DNA of 64,000 bases from Gyrodactylus bullatarudis. Taxonomy: Eukaryota > Platyhelminthes > Monogenea > Gyrodactylidea > Gyrodactylidae. The stretch covers positions 179,097-243,096 of the forward strand of contig SSNU01000062.1 of assembly GCA_012064415.1 (NCBI GenBank). The letters run 5' to 3'. This document shows positions 39,901 through 52,836 of the stretch, in pieces. A program made the translations under genes and the position numbers. The notes beneath the pieces were generated by a model. The model was given only the letters and a program-made list of their open reading frames with translations, was not told the origin of the DNA and did not search any database. Each line of letters begins with the position of its first letter. Position 1 is the first letter of the stretch.

Positions 39901-42278
39901 TCATAGAAGTCCAACAGGAGATTGAACGAATTTATGACCTGGCCAGAACTCAACAGCTCGTTGTCCTCGACTGTGATACGATAAATCATCCAAGCCAACT
40001 TGTCAAAACATCGCTGGCCCCAATTACTGTCTACCTGAAAATTTCCTCCAATAAGGTTCTCCAGCGTCTGATAAAGACTCGTGGAAAGTCCCAGTCGCGA
40101 AACATGAACGTTCAAATGGTCACGGCGGAAAAACTCTTGCAATGTTCCAATGTGAGCCTTTTGGTGTTCTTTCTAAATAATCTATATAATCTAAAATTGT
40201 AATTCCACTAGCAACTGTACTATGGTAGTCTGACCCCAGTAAGGATAAATAATATGATCTTCAGTCTAGTTGTATTTTACCGTGAATATGGGAAATCAAC
40301 TAAGATTCTAAAATATCATCCCTTTTAATAAAAAAAGAACTCATCTCTTCTTTAGAGAGCTTTCAAGCCCCTGAATGAAACAACAAGCAATGAATTATGT
40401 CAAGAATTAGGTCATTTGAAATGACTCATTTCTAATACAGGAAGCTCAAAATTACTCTCTTCTATCGATAAAGAAAGATAGGTTTTCATACATCAGGATG
40501 TATGCAGATTGGTTTTAAAAGATTTCATTTAAAATAGATCGAAGAACATGTGACCCTCTTGATCAGTGGGATATTATCCACTGTGATTGACATTGTTTGA
40601 GTTTTCCTCTGATTTTTCAAGTGGTTCCTTCCTGTTTAACACTCGAGTGTGTCATTTTTTATTAGTTTTGAAATAGGGAAATTCCTATTCCTAAAGAGTT
40701 TCACGTGATAAACACTAAGCCTAGTTGTCCATCTCCTTTCACTCTTTGCCTACTTTTACCTCTTTTGAGGGAATGAATATTCTGACAAAATTATGTGTTA
40801 TTGCGCACTAATTCATTTTATTTATTAAATCATCTGTGCGTACTGAAAGTATTCTTTTTTCTTCAAGGAACAATTTGATGTTGTCCTAGAAGAAAATCAA
40901 CTCCAAGATGCATGTGAACACTTGGCCGAATACCTAGAGGCCTATTGGCGAGCAAGTCATCCTGTGGGAAATATTTCCAAGGCAGAACGAATTCTTGGCA
41001 TTGGCGGGAAGACTGGCTCTGGTGAGCATCCACAATCAAGTCATATATCGGAAACAATACCAAATAATAATACTCACAATCCTGGCCAAAACCAGACCAG
41101 AATACCCATGCAAAATCAAGCTAGTGAATATTTTAGATAATTGAATTGCTTAAACTGGGTGTAAAAATAACACGATAACCAGACTAGAGTCTATTTCAAC
41201 TTTTTGGACTCCAAGGTTTTGGCAAATTATTGTTCCTAAATACCGGAGAGTTTGAAAAGATAAATGTAAACAAAATTTGAATTCCAATTTCATTGGACAG
41301 AAAATTTTTCAACCAATCAGAATGCTGGACTTTCGCTAATTACTCTTTATAGTTAAGGTCTAATGTCGAAGAGAATGATTTGATTAATGAATGATTTATT
41401 TTCCATGTTTAAGGCTATGAGAATCAAAATCAGGAGAAAGAATACACCCAAAAAGGTCATGCCCTAGCAGAGGGAATGGCCCATGAGAGTGACCTGTATC
41501 GGAATTCAGACAAAACTCACTTGTACTACGATGAGCAACCAGTGCCTGGCATGGAAACCATTTATGAGGACTCGAGGATGATGAGGCCGAACCGGAGTCA
41601 AATCATGGATAATTCTTACGTAAGTTTGCATGAGCTAAGAATCTGATAGGATTTTTCGAATTCATATCTGTTAGTTAGACCCGAAAACACGCTATTATTG
41701 GGTAGTATATTAATAAATATGAAAAAATAAATGTGTACCTACTTACAAGTAAAACCATATTTTAAATTCTAGATGAAAAGTCTAAAATATTACTTCTTCT
41801 CTTGCAGATAATCGAGAATAACTATCATCCAAGAAATCAACAAAGAGGCGACCTTTACGATGAAAATGATTACATGGTAACTCGTGTTTAAATGAATAAA
41901 TTCATTCATAATTTGCAAACTCTGCGGGTTTGTAGTAATAAAACCTGAAACTTGTTGAGAAATTAAGAACTGAGGAAATATTATTTTAATCTGGAAAATC
42001 ATTGTAAATACCTGGACTCTTTAACTGTTGGACACGTTCATTGCGTTAAATGTGAACGACTAATCAGAATAGGGTCAATTAAAAGTACTGTGAATCTGCT
42101 TTATTTTGATTGGTTGTGAATAATGCTGAAGAATGATCTTTGAGCATTTGAATGATTATCCCTCAGCATGTTCAGTTGAAATCTCTACATCTTTTATTAT
42201 TTCCTATAGTTACAAAATGATGCTCAAGGTTATCCACCGCATGACCAAGGGGTCCTTCACGAGAAACATTACTTTTGA
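36909..42278 (+). CDS. Voltage-gated calcium channel beta subunit
   Basis: Cytoplasmic MAGUK-type protein that binds the alpha-1 interaction domain and controls channel trafficking and gating. Ten exons fit in phase: 36909-36989, 37055-37189, 37255-37619, 37678-37712, 39006-39362, 39907-40151, 40868-41021, 41414-41619, 41808-41876, 42210-42278, giving about 571 residues. Visible: an acidic N-terminus; SH3 domain with [19 protein letters not shown] and GFIPSPAKL; a short hook exon; a guanylate-kinase-like domain with [35 protein letters not shown] and the end of the fold in [19 protein letters not shown] sequence (here [14 protein letters not shown]). The tail is rich in D, N and Q. If the intron at 41022 is retained, the frame ends at 41140 with a different C-terminus, so alternative ends are possible. 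The intron after exon 4 carries a LINE fragment. Confidence 0.93.
37790..38612 (+). mobile_element. 5'-truncated non-LTR retrotransposon (LINE) fragment
   Basis: An open frame at 37805-38440 encodes the palm/thumb part of a LINE-type reverse transcriptase: catalytic YADDIKLL, then [19 protein letters not shown] and [13 protein letters not shown], a typical order for the Jockey/CR1/L2-like group. N-terminal RT motifs and the endonuclease are missing, so the copy is 5'-truncated. After about 38415 the coding signal continues in another frame ([11 protein letters not shown]), then shifts again near 38490 and ends in a TAA near 38589 followed by an A/T-rich tail, so it is inactive. It sits in the sense orientation in a Cav-beta intron. 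Similar 13-14-nt strings near 37796 and 38617 may be a target-site duplication. Confidence 0.85.
39615..39746 (-). mobile_element. Possible tRNA-derived SINE or small TIR element
   Basis: The ends are imperfect inverted repeats (TTCAATTCACGGTGGCAGA versus TTCAACTCTCGGTGGCAGA). On the minus strand an A-box-like TGGCAGAAGTAG is followed about 50 nt later by a B-box-like GGATTCGAATTC, the arrangement of an RNA polymerase III promoter. It lies in a Cav-beta intron. No full tRNA fold can be drawn. A tRNA-derived SINE remnant or an unrelated short TIR element are both possible. Confidence 0.35.
40152..40867 (+). other. Cav-beta intron 6
   Basis: 716 bp between the two halves of the guanylate-kinase-like domain; GTGAGC donor, TTCAAG acceptor. 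No recognised element. Confidence 0.8.
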
Positions 42279-42747
42279 TGGGTTGAAAGCATGACACCGA
42301 CATTTCATTCAACATAATTTCAACTGGATTGCATAATAATGATCGTGTATTTAGTTTAATTGTATTATATATTTTAGAATAATCCCACCTTGTCTAGGTC
42401 TATTTGAAAGCAAAATAATGGGAAAATCGCGTACATTTATGGAGTTTTCTATTTTCTCACAAAAGACCCTAAAAGATAAAGATATAAGGTAACTGAATTA
42501 GTGACGAGAGACTAATTCAAGAAGAAATTATTTATTCATGTGAGAAAGTTAAACTTCCCAATATTCCTCAAGTCTGCTTGAAGACGCAAAGACCACTGAA
42601 TCCTTGTGTATTTTTATCCTTTTCAACTAAAAACTAAAATATATAATAAAAAAATTTTCTCTCAAAGAAATGCTTTTTTTCGTTGTGAGCCAAGAGTATG
42701 TTTTATTGTAAAAATATTTTATTTTTTTAAGAAAAAGATAAAAACTC
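42279..42747. terminator. Convergent 3' ends of Cav-beta and ELP2
   Basis: Stops of the two convergent genes are 469 bp apart. AATAAA-type signals occur on the plus strand near 42645 and on the minus strand (TTTATT on plus) near 42700-42720, so the two 3' UTRs probably meet or overlap. Confidence 0.5.
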
Positions 42748-45700
42748 TCATTTAAAGTGGGTGATAAAGACTTGCAAGATACCATTCTCATCGCCAACAG
42801 CCACAAACAAAACATTTCCTTCGATTAACTTCATGTCTATGCATTTGATTGGACATGTGGAGAGTCGGTCAGAGTCTTTGGCTTCAACCTCTTTCCATGC
42901 TTCGAGGCAAGAGGCCTCAGCTTTGTTGCAGTGGATAAACTTTAGGCTGCCATCTTCAAAGCCGACTGACATAAAGTAGGACAAGTCCCTGATCTGAGTT
43001 ATCTCCATGGATGAAATGGGCTGGGGGTAGGTTATCTCAGATAATTTGACAAATTTCTCCGGACTCTGTTCCCTGTGACTCCAAAGGATTATTTTTTTAT
43101 CCCGCGAGGCTGTTAGAAAATCACTGAAAACAAATAAAGATTCTTAGTCGGAGGATATCGAGATATTAGATAACCTTTAACACGAGTTTAATGTGCTTTT
43201 TTTCTTTTGGGAACGTGAAAAAACTGTATGAGGAGTTCTGTTTGAGAGGCTCTCAAGAAGAATCTTGATTTGAGTATACCTATCACGCTAGGACGGTTCA
43301 TGAGCAATGAAATCTGATTACTTTCAACTTGAATTGAACCCCTAGCGCTACGGTCTATAGGAACGATGAATCTTTTTGATTTAACTCAGATACAGATACT
43401 GCTAATTATTAAACCAATTAGAGTACTTTATCTGTCTGAGGAGTATTGAAATAGGCTTGTTTTGGAATAAAGTATCACATATTATATGCCGATAAATAAA
43501 CCATTCGAGTAAATATATTCATGTAAGATAGTTTGGAGATAAAACTTACTGGGAATTCGGAAGCCAACGAGCTGACCAAATAATTCGTGCATGAGAAGAC
43601 TTTTGCTGGGTAGAAGAGGCGTAGAGGGAATATTCGGCTCCAACTGATGATTTGAATACTGTCCATGTTCTGTCACGAGAGCCGGAGAGTAGCATTGCTC
43701 CATTGTCATGTTGGCTGAAATGTAGGCTGACAATTGTCAGGTTATGATGAAAGATTCGCTGGAATTCAATCCAATTCTCCTCGTCTTCGCGTTTCCAGAT
43801 TATGATGAATGCATGTTCCTTCTTTGTTGACTTTGATGCGGAACAAATGAGCTGGCCGTTAGGACTAACGTCGAGTGTAAAGACCTCTAGAGCATGACCG
43901 TATAGTTTCTTCTTTTCAGGCCAAAGGGTTTCCCGATACAAATTGTCTTCGTCTAGCGGAGTTTTTGACAGGACGAATTCTGAAGGCTAAAACAACAGGT
44001 AAAATTTAACTTGGGTTATTAGGGAAATTCAAGAGATGAGAGTAGAGACTTTTTGTACTCAAAAGTGTCCTTTTCTTACATTTTCTGTTTTATTGGGGAG
44101 ATTAGACAGGGCCAATTCCTGTTGGATGACACTCTCGCCATCTGATCTAGCATGCAAAAGTCTTAGAATTTTCTCGTTTCCACCAGAAGCGTAATTTTTC
44201 TCATCAATAAAGCAAATACTGTTGATTTCGTAGCCATGGACTTGTGGGCGTCCTGTTTCGAACCACACCAAATTCGTGCCTTCGGCTATCTGGGAGTGTA
44301 GCCGCACTGTTTTATCCAGGCTAGACGATAAAAGATAAAAGTTGTACGGATCCTTGGACCATTTAACACTGGTTATTGCTTCATTATGACCCAGTATTGG
44401 CGCACTAGAAGTCCACTTTTCACCGTCTCTTCTCCAGATTGAAATGTTCCCCTAGGATGGAAATAAATTCTTTCATGTGATAGATTCAAAAGGGAGATGA
44501 AAACTACAACTAAAAAGGTACCTCTCTAAATTGTACTCATTGCCATTTTTAGCATGTTAACCCTTTCGATACCATAGCTGAACGAATAAAGTTTCAGGCT
44601 TAATTCTCTCACAGAATGACCTAAAATGTGATGATAAAAAACATTTACTAGGAAAAAATTTTATGAAAATCTTTACTTACACATAATTTCATCAGGGTCT
44701 GATTTATATTGAAATTCCCATCTACTGGTGAGTAATTTAGAGTGAAACTTTGCCAATGAAGGAATTTATTTGAAAGTTAATTGTGTCAAAGACTCAATTA
44801 ATATCAAAAAGGATATCTTTTAAATTTCATTCGATCTTTTTACAAAATAACCTAGATATTGAAGATCTAAGGTAAAAATGGGGTTGAAAATTGCCCCATT
44901 TTCACGAGACTATTGATGGAATTGCTCATTGATTTCATGCATAAAATATATACCTTATTTTGGATTAACTATTTAGCTTCTACGGAAATTAATTTTATCA
45001 TCTCTGAACATTGATAAGTTTAATAATTTCGATCAAAAAGAATCATGAATTAAGGAATTCTACTTCCTTCGGTAAAAGTTCAAATATCTATGGCATTCTT
45101 ATGCCTGGCTAGCAAAAATATAGCATGATAGCAAACTAAGATAGTTTGTGATATACTATCAAAAAATAATCATAAAAAATGTTTCAAAATCATTGAAAAA
45201 AGTCAGTTTGAATATAGAGGTCATACATGACCTCTGGTACCGAAAGGGTTAATAAGCAATGAAATTATGATTGAAATGATGTGAGGCAGACTTTAGTGTC
45301 TGTTTTAGTTTCTGAGATAATTTTCCTAATGAATTGCTTTTTTTAAACATGAGCTGTTTTTTGCCTTCTTAATTTGCTCACCAAACATTCAAAAAGAAAA
45401 TGCTATTTTTTTATCGCCCTATAATTATAATTATCAGAACAGGTTTTTGATTGTTGCTAACCGTTGAGGAAATAGACCAAATAGTTGTACTTTCTGAGGC
45501 TCTAATTTGTACAGGTTTTTCAGTGTTATATAAAAGGAATTGAGAAAAATTACCCTAATGCCGAGTGCTAGAATCCGGTTGAAGGACTGATTAATTCTAG
45601 CCGATAGCCATTGTATCGAGTGTTGTCCTGTGGAACCAAATCTTTCCACAACAGTCCAAGGTTGACTCTCACTTTCTTGTCGCCAGAGTATAATGTTGCA

Positions 45701-46625
45701 ATCATTACTGCCACTAACCAAATGAATGGGCCATATCAGTTTAGAATGGCTAGAATCTCTATGATGAAAGGAACATCCATTTACCCATTTATCATGGCCC
45801 AAGATGACACTGTCCAGCACACAAAAGGCACATTGGGGACTATTTTCGTCGAGACTGGTCTGATACACAGAGTCCTGTATGATTTTGTCATCGAGATATT
45901 TATCGAGGATGGAAAACCTCCATATTCTTATGCACTCATCCTTGGAGCTGGAGGAGAGGAAGACGGAGTTATCATCTACCCTGAGAATGTCTAGTTCGGT
46001 CACAGCATCTGTGTGTCCATGCAGTCTGAATAGGAGGGTTAGGGCCTTGTCCTTGTATCGATAGCAGAATATTTTGCCACTTGACGAGCCAATAAAAATG
46101 ATGGGAATCGAATGGATATTGCGAAGAGCCATAATAACAAACATTTCGGCATCCTCTTTGGACATTGCCAATGTTTCATTGAAATCTTTGATAATGTAAG
46201 ATTCTAATGTTGTCAAGACGAATACGACTTGTTTATCATCCTCATCCTTGATAGCTTTCAGGTCGAGGATGTTATTGAGATTGGCATTTTGATATTCTTT
46301 AAAGGGGAGGATTTCAAATTCCTTACTGATGCTCCATAGTTTCACTGAAATATTAAGATAAACTGGTCTTACATTGACCTTTGGAGCAGGTGATTAGATT
46401 GTTGTCGATAAAGGTGAAGCAATAAATTTTATCGCTATGAGGAGTGAAACATTTTATCTTGGAATAGTATTCTGAATTTTCAGTAATCCTTTCAAATACT
46501 AGTGTGTTGTTTGAAGAGTATACTAAATGTTCAACTCCATGAATGGAAAAAAGACCATAGTTATTTCTACGAGTACTGGGTGAGATAAATAGATATTTTG
46601 TCTCAAGATTGGAAAATTCCATCAT
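42748..46625 (-). CDS. ELP2: Elongator complex protein 2 (WD40)
   Basis: Double beta-propeller subunit of Elongator, which modifies wobble uridine in cytosolic tRNAs. Five exons fit in phase (minus order): 46625-46373, 46344-45554, 44451-44080, 43986-43550, 43123-42748, giving about 742 residues against about 800 for usual family members. WD-type repeats are visible throughout; the most diagnostic ELP2 blocks are GRPQVHGYEINSICF, ETLWPEKKKLYGHALEV, STKKEHAFIIIW, LSGSRDRTW and HARIIWSARWLPNS followed by ASRDKKIILW. Intron 1 is only 28 nt (46345-46372) and is required: splicing converts a premature frame end into GQLKLWSIS. Intron 2 (about 1.1 kb) carries a piggyBac-like MITE. TGR lies upstream on the same strand; its stop is 686 bp before the ELP2 ATG. 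Confidence 0.93.
44561..45248. mobile_element. piggyBac-like MITE flanked by TTAA
   Basis: The element begins CCCTTTCGATACCA and ends TGGTACCGAAAGGG, a terminal inverted repeat of about 14 bp, and is flanked exactly by TTAA (44557-44560 and 45249-45252). TTAA target duplication with C/G-rich CCC..GGG ends is the hallmark of the piggyBac superfamily. The 688-bp interior has no open frame of note, so the copy is non-autonomous. It lies in ELP2 intron 2, and excision would restore a single TTAA. Confidence 0.85.
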
Positions 46626-47187
46626 TAGGATATTTGTCAGTCAAAATTTTTTGTATATTTGAATGAATCAAACAAGGATTAGCAAGTAATTCAAAATAAG
46701 TAATTGTTACAATGAAATAATAGCACACGTTTTAAAATGACCATTTTTATTTCATAATATTTATTTTTCATATCAGGGTCTGATAGTTGAGCTCGATCAG
46801 AAATTATGTAGAGCAATACTGCAGTTTTATAGAAAATTATCGATAAGATCAATAATGTTGAATTAATATGCAATTCATAAATCATACTTTATTTTTCAAG
46901 TATCTAAATATAAGACACTCTTGTATAAGAAAAAGAATAAAAATGCATTCAACCTCGTAGTTTATTCTGCAGATGAAAAAGCATTTCACAATGAATATGA
47001 TTTACTGAATACTCAATGTGAATCTCATCCATGTTTTCACCAAACTTTTCACAAATTTGAGAAATAAGAAGCCATAGAAAAATTCGATAAGTAAAATAGT
47101 TTTTATTTTAACGTGAAACACTCAAAACTAGCATTACTAAAACTTGATTCTCGAGATAATAAAGTAGGGAAAAATGAAACAATCGAC

Positions 47188-47240
47188 AATCATCAATCGC
47201 TTGCTCAAAGTTTTGAGTTTAGAGCAATCGAGTCATCGGC
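47188..47240 (-). promoter_or_regulatory. SECIS-like element in TGR 3' UTR
   Basis: On the minus strand, ATGA (47236-47233) and TGAT (47195-47192) sit opposite each other at the base of a helix of about ten pairs with one mismatch (TCGATTGCTC with GAGCAAGCGA), closed by an A-rich apical loop of about 15 nt. This is the non-canonical quartet, helix and A-rich loop arrangement of eukaryotic SECIS elements. It starts about 80 nt after the in-frame TGA codon, a workable distance. Pairing was done by eye. Confidence 0.7.
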
Positions 47241-47311
47241 TTTAGGGTAAGCTAAAGCATCAATTAAATCAAATTTCGATAAGCATCAATCTGATGTGAT
47301 TGATGCAAAAA

Positions 47312-49414
<2,103 letters not shown>

Positions 49415-49749
49415 TAGACTACGAATCTAAAAAATGAAATAAACCATATATTTACTGGAGTTAAAATCGAATTATACGCGGCATAAGAGGCGCTAGCGAC
49501 TAGAGAATAACGAAAGGGAATGGATTTAAATAGCTTTTCTATCATCTAACTACTAAGGATTAGAGGAAGACTTACTCAGACTCCCGTTGAGAAATCAATT
49601 AATCAGAATTAAAGCATGATTAAAAACAAATTAAATATCTTTTAATTGTAAAATATGTTTTAATAAATGAGGCAAGAGGAATTACGAATCCAAAATTAAT
49701 AAATTTAAATAATTTGTTGAAATTTGCAAAGCCTAATTCAGGTATTAGT
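49415..49749. promoter_or_regulatory. Divergent spacer between TGR and ankyrin gene
   Basis: 335 bp between start codons. Both sides have a YAG acceptor directly upstream of the ATG (49427 on minus, 49741 on plus). No recognised promoter motif. Confidence 0.5.
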
Positions 49750-51896
49750 ATGAAGGACCTTGTGAATAACAATGCTAGTATGGATTTCAATGAATTGCTT
49801 AGTGAATTTCGAGAGGGTAAAATCCATTCGACAGAAGAGTTTTCAAATACTCCACTAATTCATATTTTATGTAAAATGGGCCAGATTGGCTTTGTCGAGG
49901 AGATAATCGAAAGAAAACAGCCTGTGGATTTTTATGATAGAAACGGCTTTACTCCACTACACATAGCAGTATTGGAAAATAATATTGACATAGTTAAATT
50001 GCTTACTAACAAAGGTGTCGCAAAAATCTCGAAGCCATCTCGTGGTGGATCTTTTCCGATGCATATAGCTATAGAGAACAGATTTGACCGTATAGTCCAA
50101 CACTTAGCAAGTTGCAAGAATGCAGACTTGACATCTATGACTCAGGTAAATAACAATTTCAAGTACTTTTGTGTAAGTAAGCAGGCTAAAGAAATTTCGT
50201 CTCTTGAGAGAAATCATAAGCTAAAAAGACACTCTAGATACACTTGTGTACTTAGCATATAAAAGTTGAATTGATTTTTCTTTCATTTTTGAAGGATGGA
50301 ACATCAGTATACGAACTATTGTTGAAGCATAATTATGTCGAGATATTTGAAAAAATACTACCAAATCTTGTGGATGTGAAAAATTTCATTGGTAAAGGAG
50401 GCAATAACTTGCTACATTTTGCCTGTGCTTACGGGAGTAGTAGAGTTATTCCCTATCTAGTGGAGAAAGGATGCGGGTTAAACACTCTGAACTGGAATAA
50501 GAACTCCCCACTAATGATGGCTGTGAAGAATGAAAACACAGATTGTGTCAAGGAACTGTTGAAATTTGATAATTTGCAACTAGACTCAAAAGATATTTTT
50601 GGATGCACTGGGTTGATGCGGGCAGTGGAAAGGGGAAATCGTGAGATTACTGAAATCCTACTAAGGGAAAAGTCAGATCCAAATACTGGCGACGATTTGA
50701 ATGCCTTTCATTTGGCCTATGATAGGAGTGAAACAGAGATGATAGACATTCTAAAGAAATATTCAACTGATATGAACTTGTTAGACTATAAAGGTAGAAC
50801 ACCAAAAGAACTTCAGACATATAAAAGTTATGATTCGGTCATAAAACCCATTGAGGCAAGGAATACTGAGACTAGTTTTCCAGCAAAAGTACGGATTGAG
50901 TTCATTCTATTGATTTTTATTAAAGATAAGAGTCGGCGACAATTTGTCCTTGGAGAAGATGATAAAAATGTTCCAGGTGGACTGGCTGCCAGAAGGGGAG
51001 ACCATACCAGGTAAGGTTAATTTTTAATTCAAGCCAGATGGCAAGTTCAAGTCGCCGATCAGGCTAATCTTTGAACATGCAAAGCAGGGAAATATCAAAA
51101 TGATGAGAAGATTCATAAACTTGGATATGGACGTGAATATAAGGAAGGTTAAGGTGAGAGAAATCTAATAATAAAAATGTAACTAGTCGGGAGAAACGTT
51201 ACTGCATCAGGCAGCAAAGCACAATAAGGCCGAAGTTGTTCTGTTACTTGTCAAGGCTGGAGCAGATGTCCATGCGAAAAACTCGAGAGAGGAGAGTCCT
51301 TTCCATTTGGCCTGCAAGCATAATGCTTTTGAGTCGGTATTAGTCCTAATGCATAAATGCTTAGACTTGAATGAATCAAATGTTAAAGGGAGGACCCCGT
51401 TAGCATTGGCAGTTGAAACTAAAAATGTAACTCTTATCGAGTATCTATTGATTAATGGAGCTGCTACTAGTGTCCAAGATGAAGATGGCAATACTCCCCT
51501 ACATTTGGCCACTTTGACAAGGTCTGAGAAAATTCTCAGTCTACTGCTAGAACATTCAGAAAAGGTTAATTTGGTCAATAAGGTAAGTATTGAGACATTT
51601 GAGTCTCCTTTTAGGTTGGACAGACGATATTGCACTTGGACTGTTATCATGACAATATAAATACAACAGAGATTATTCTTAAAAAAGGAGTGTTTATTGA
51701 AGCCAAGGACAGGAATGGGGAGACGCCACTCATGATAGCGACTCGATTAAGATTTATAGATAAAGTTAGATTACTATTGGATTGGGGAGCGAATAAAAAC
51801 TATATTAACAAGGTAGGCTTGTAAATTGATTTGAAAAATATTCAGAATGGTCTTGATTTCAAGGGCCAGATGGAGAGTAATGGAATATTTTTATGA
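49750..51896 (+). CDS. Ankyrin-repeat protein, family not identified
   Basis: About 611 residues made almost wholly of ankyrin repeats; I count roughly 14, the clearest being GFTPLHIAVLENNIDIVKLL, ETLLHQAAKHNKAEVVLLL, RTPLALAVETKNVTLIEYLL, NTPLHLATLTRSEKILSLLL and ETPLMIATRLRFIDKVRLLL. Ankyrin stacks are protein-binding scaffolds; no catalytic, membrane or signal segment is seen, so a cytoplasmic or nuclear adaptor is likely, partner unknown. Seven exons: 49750-50145, 50295-50888, 50926-51010, 51038-51153, 51187-51582, 51615-51812, 51846-51896. The last five introns are 37, 27, 33, 32 and 33 nt; each removes stops or restores the repeat frame, and without splicing the protein would break repeatedly. 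The 37-nt and final 33-nt introns are the least certain. The start could be upstream if the acceptor at 49741 joins another coding exon. Confidence 0.85.
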
Positions 51897-51901
51897 AATT
51901 C

Positions 51902-51990
51902 TTTATTGTATTAAAATATATATAATATTTACAAAAAATGAATTTTTCAAATGTCTTATTAATTGTAGACAAAATTGTATCTGCAATAAA
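51902..51990. terminator. Overlapping polyadenylation signals, ankyrin gene and NUDT21
   Basis: A plus-strand AATAAA near 51984 serves the ankyrin gene, while a minus-strand AATAAA (plus TTTATT near 51902) serves NUDT21. The signals lie past each other, so the two convergent transcripts would overlap by at least about 90 nt. Confidence 0.55.
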
Positions 51991-51996
51991 AATAAT

Positions 51997-52742
<746 letters not shown>

Positions 52743-52836
52743 TATATAATTTTGAAATCAACTAAAACAAAATTCCACAGAGTCAATTTTAAATCAAAAC
52801 TTTTAATACAAAAAGATAACAGTGGCGTTTCAAAAA
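52743..52836. promoter_or_regulatory. 94-bp divergent spacer between NUDT21 and secreted-protein gene
   Basis: Contains both 5' leaders. A TTTTAG acceptor-like site lies 20 nt before the NUDT21 ATG on the minus strand and an AACAG site precedes the other ATG. Bidirectional promoter inferred from spacing alone. Confidence 0.5.

Noticed and set aside
43240..43360. B-box-like GGTTCAATTC on the minus strand in an ELP2 intron, suggesting a tRNA or SINE
   Set aside because: No matching A box at proper distance and no cloverleaf; only a short imperfect inverted repeat around CGCTAG.
45611..45994. 127-codon plus-strand frame
   Set aside because: Lies opposite ELP2 exon 2, which has clear WD40 homology; the plus-strand frame is a shadow.
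50926..51008. Reading straight through the 37-nt ankyrin intron, giving a peptide ending GGLAARRGDHTR
   Set aside because: That frame has no onward in-frame exon join, while splicing gives a frame that continues smoothly through the 27-nt intron into further ankyrin repeats.
51207..51650. 147-codon minus-strand frame
   Set aside because: Antisense shadow of ankyrin exon 5, where repeats are evident on the plus strand.
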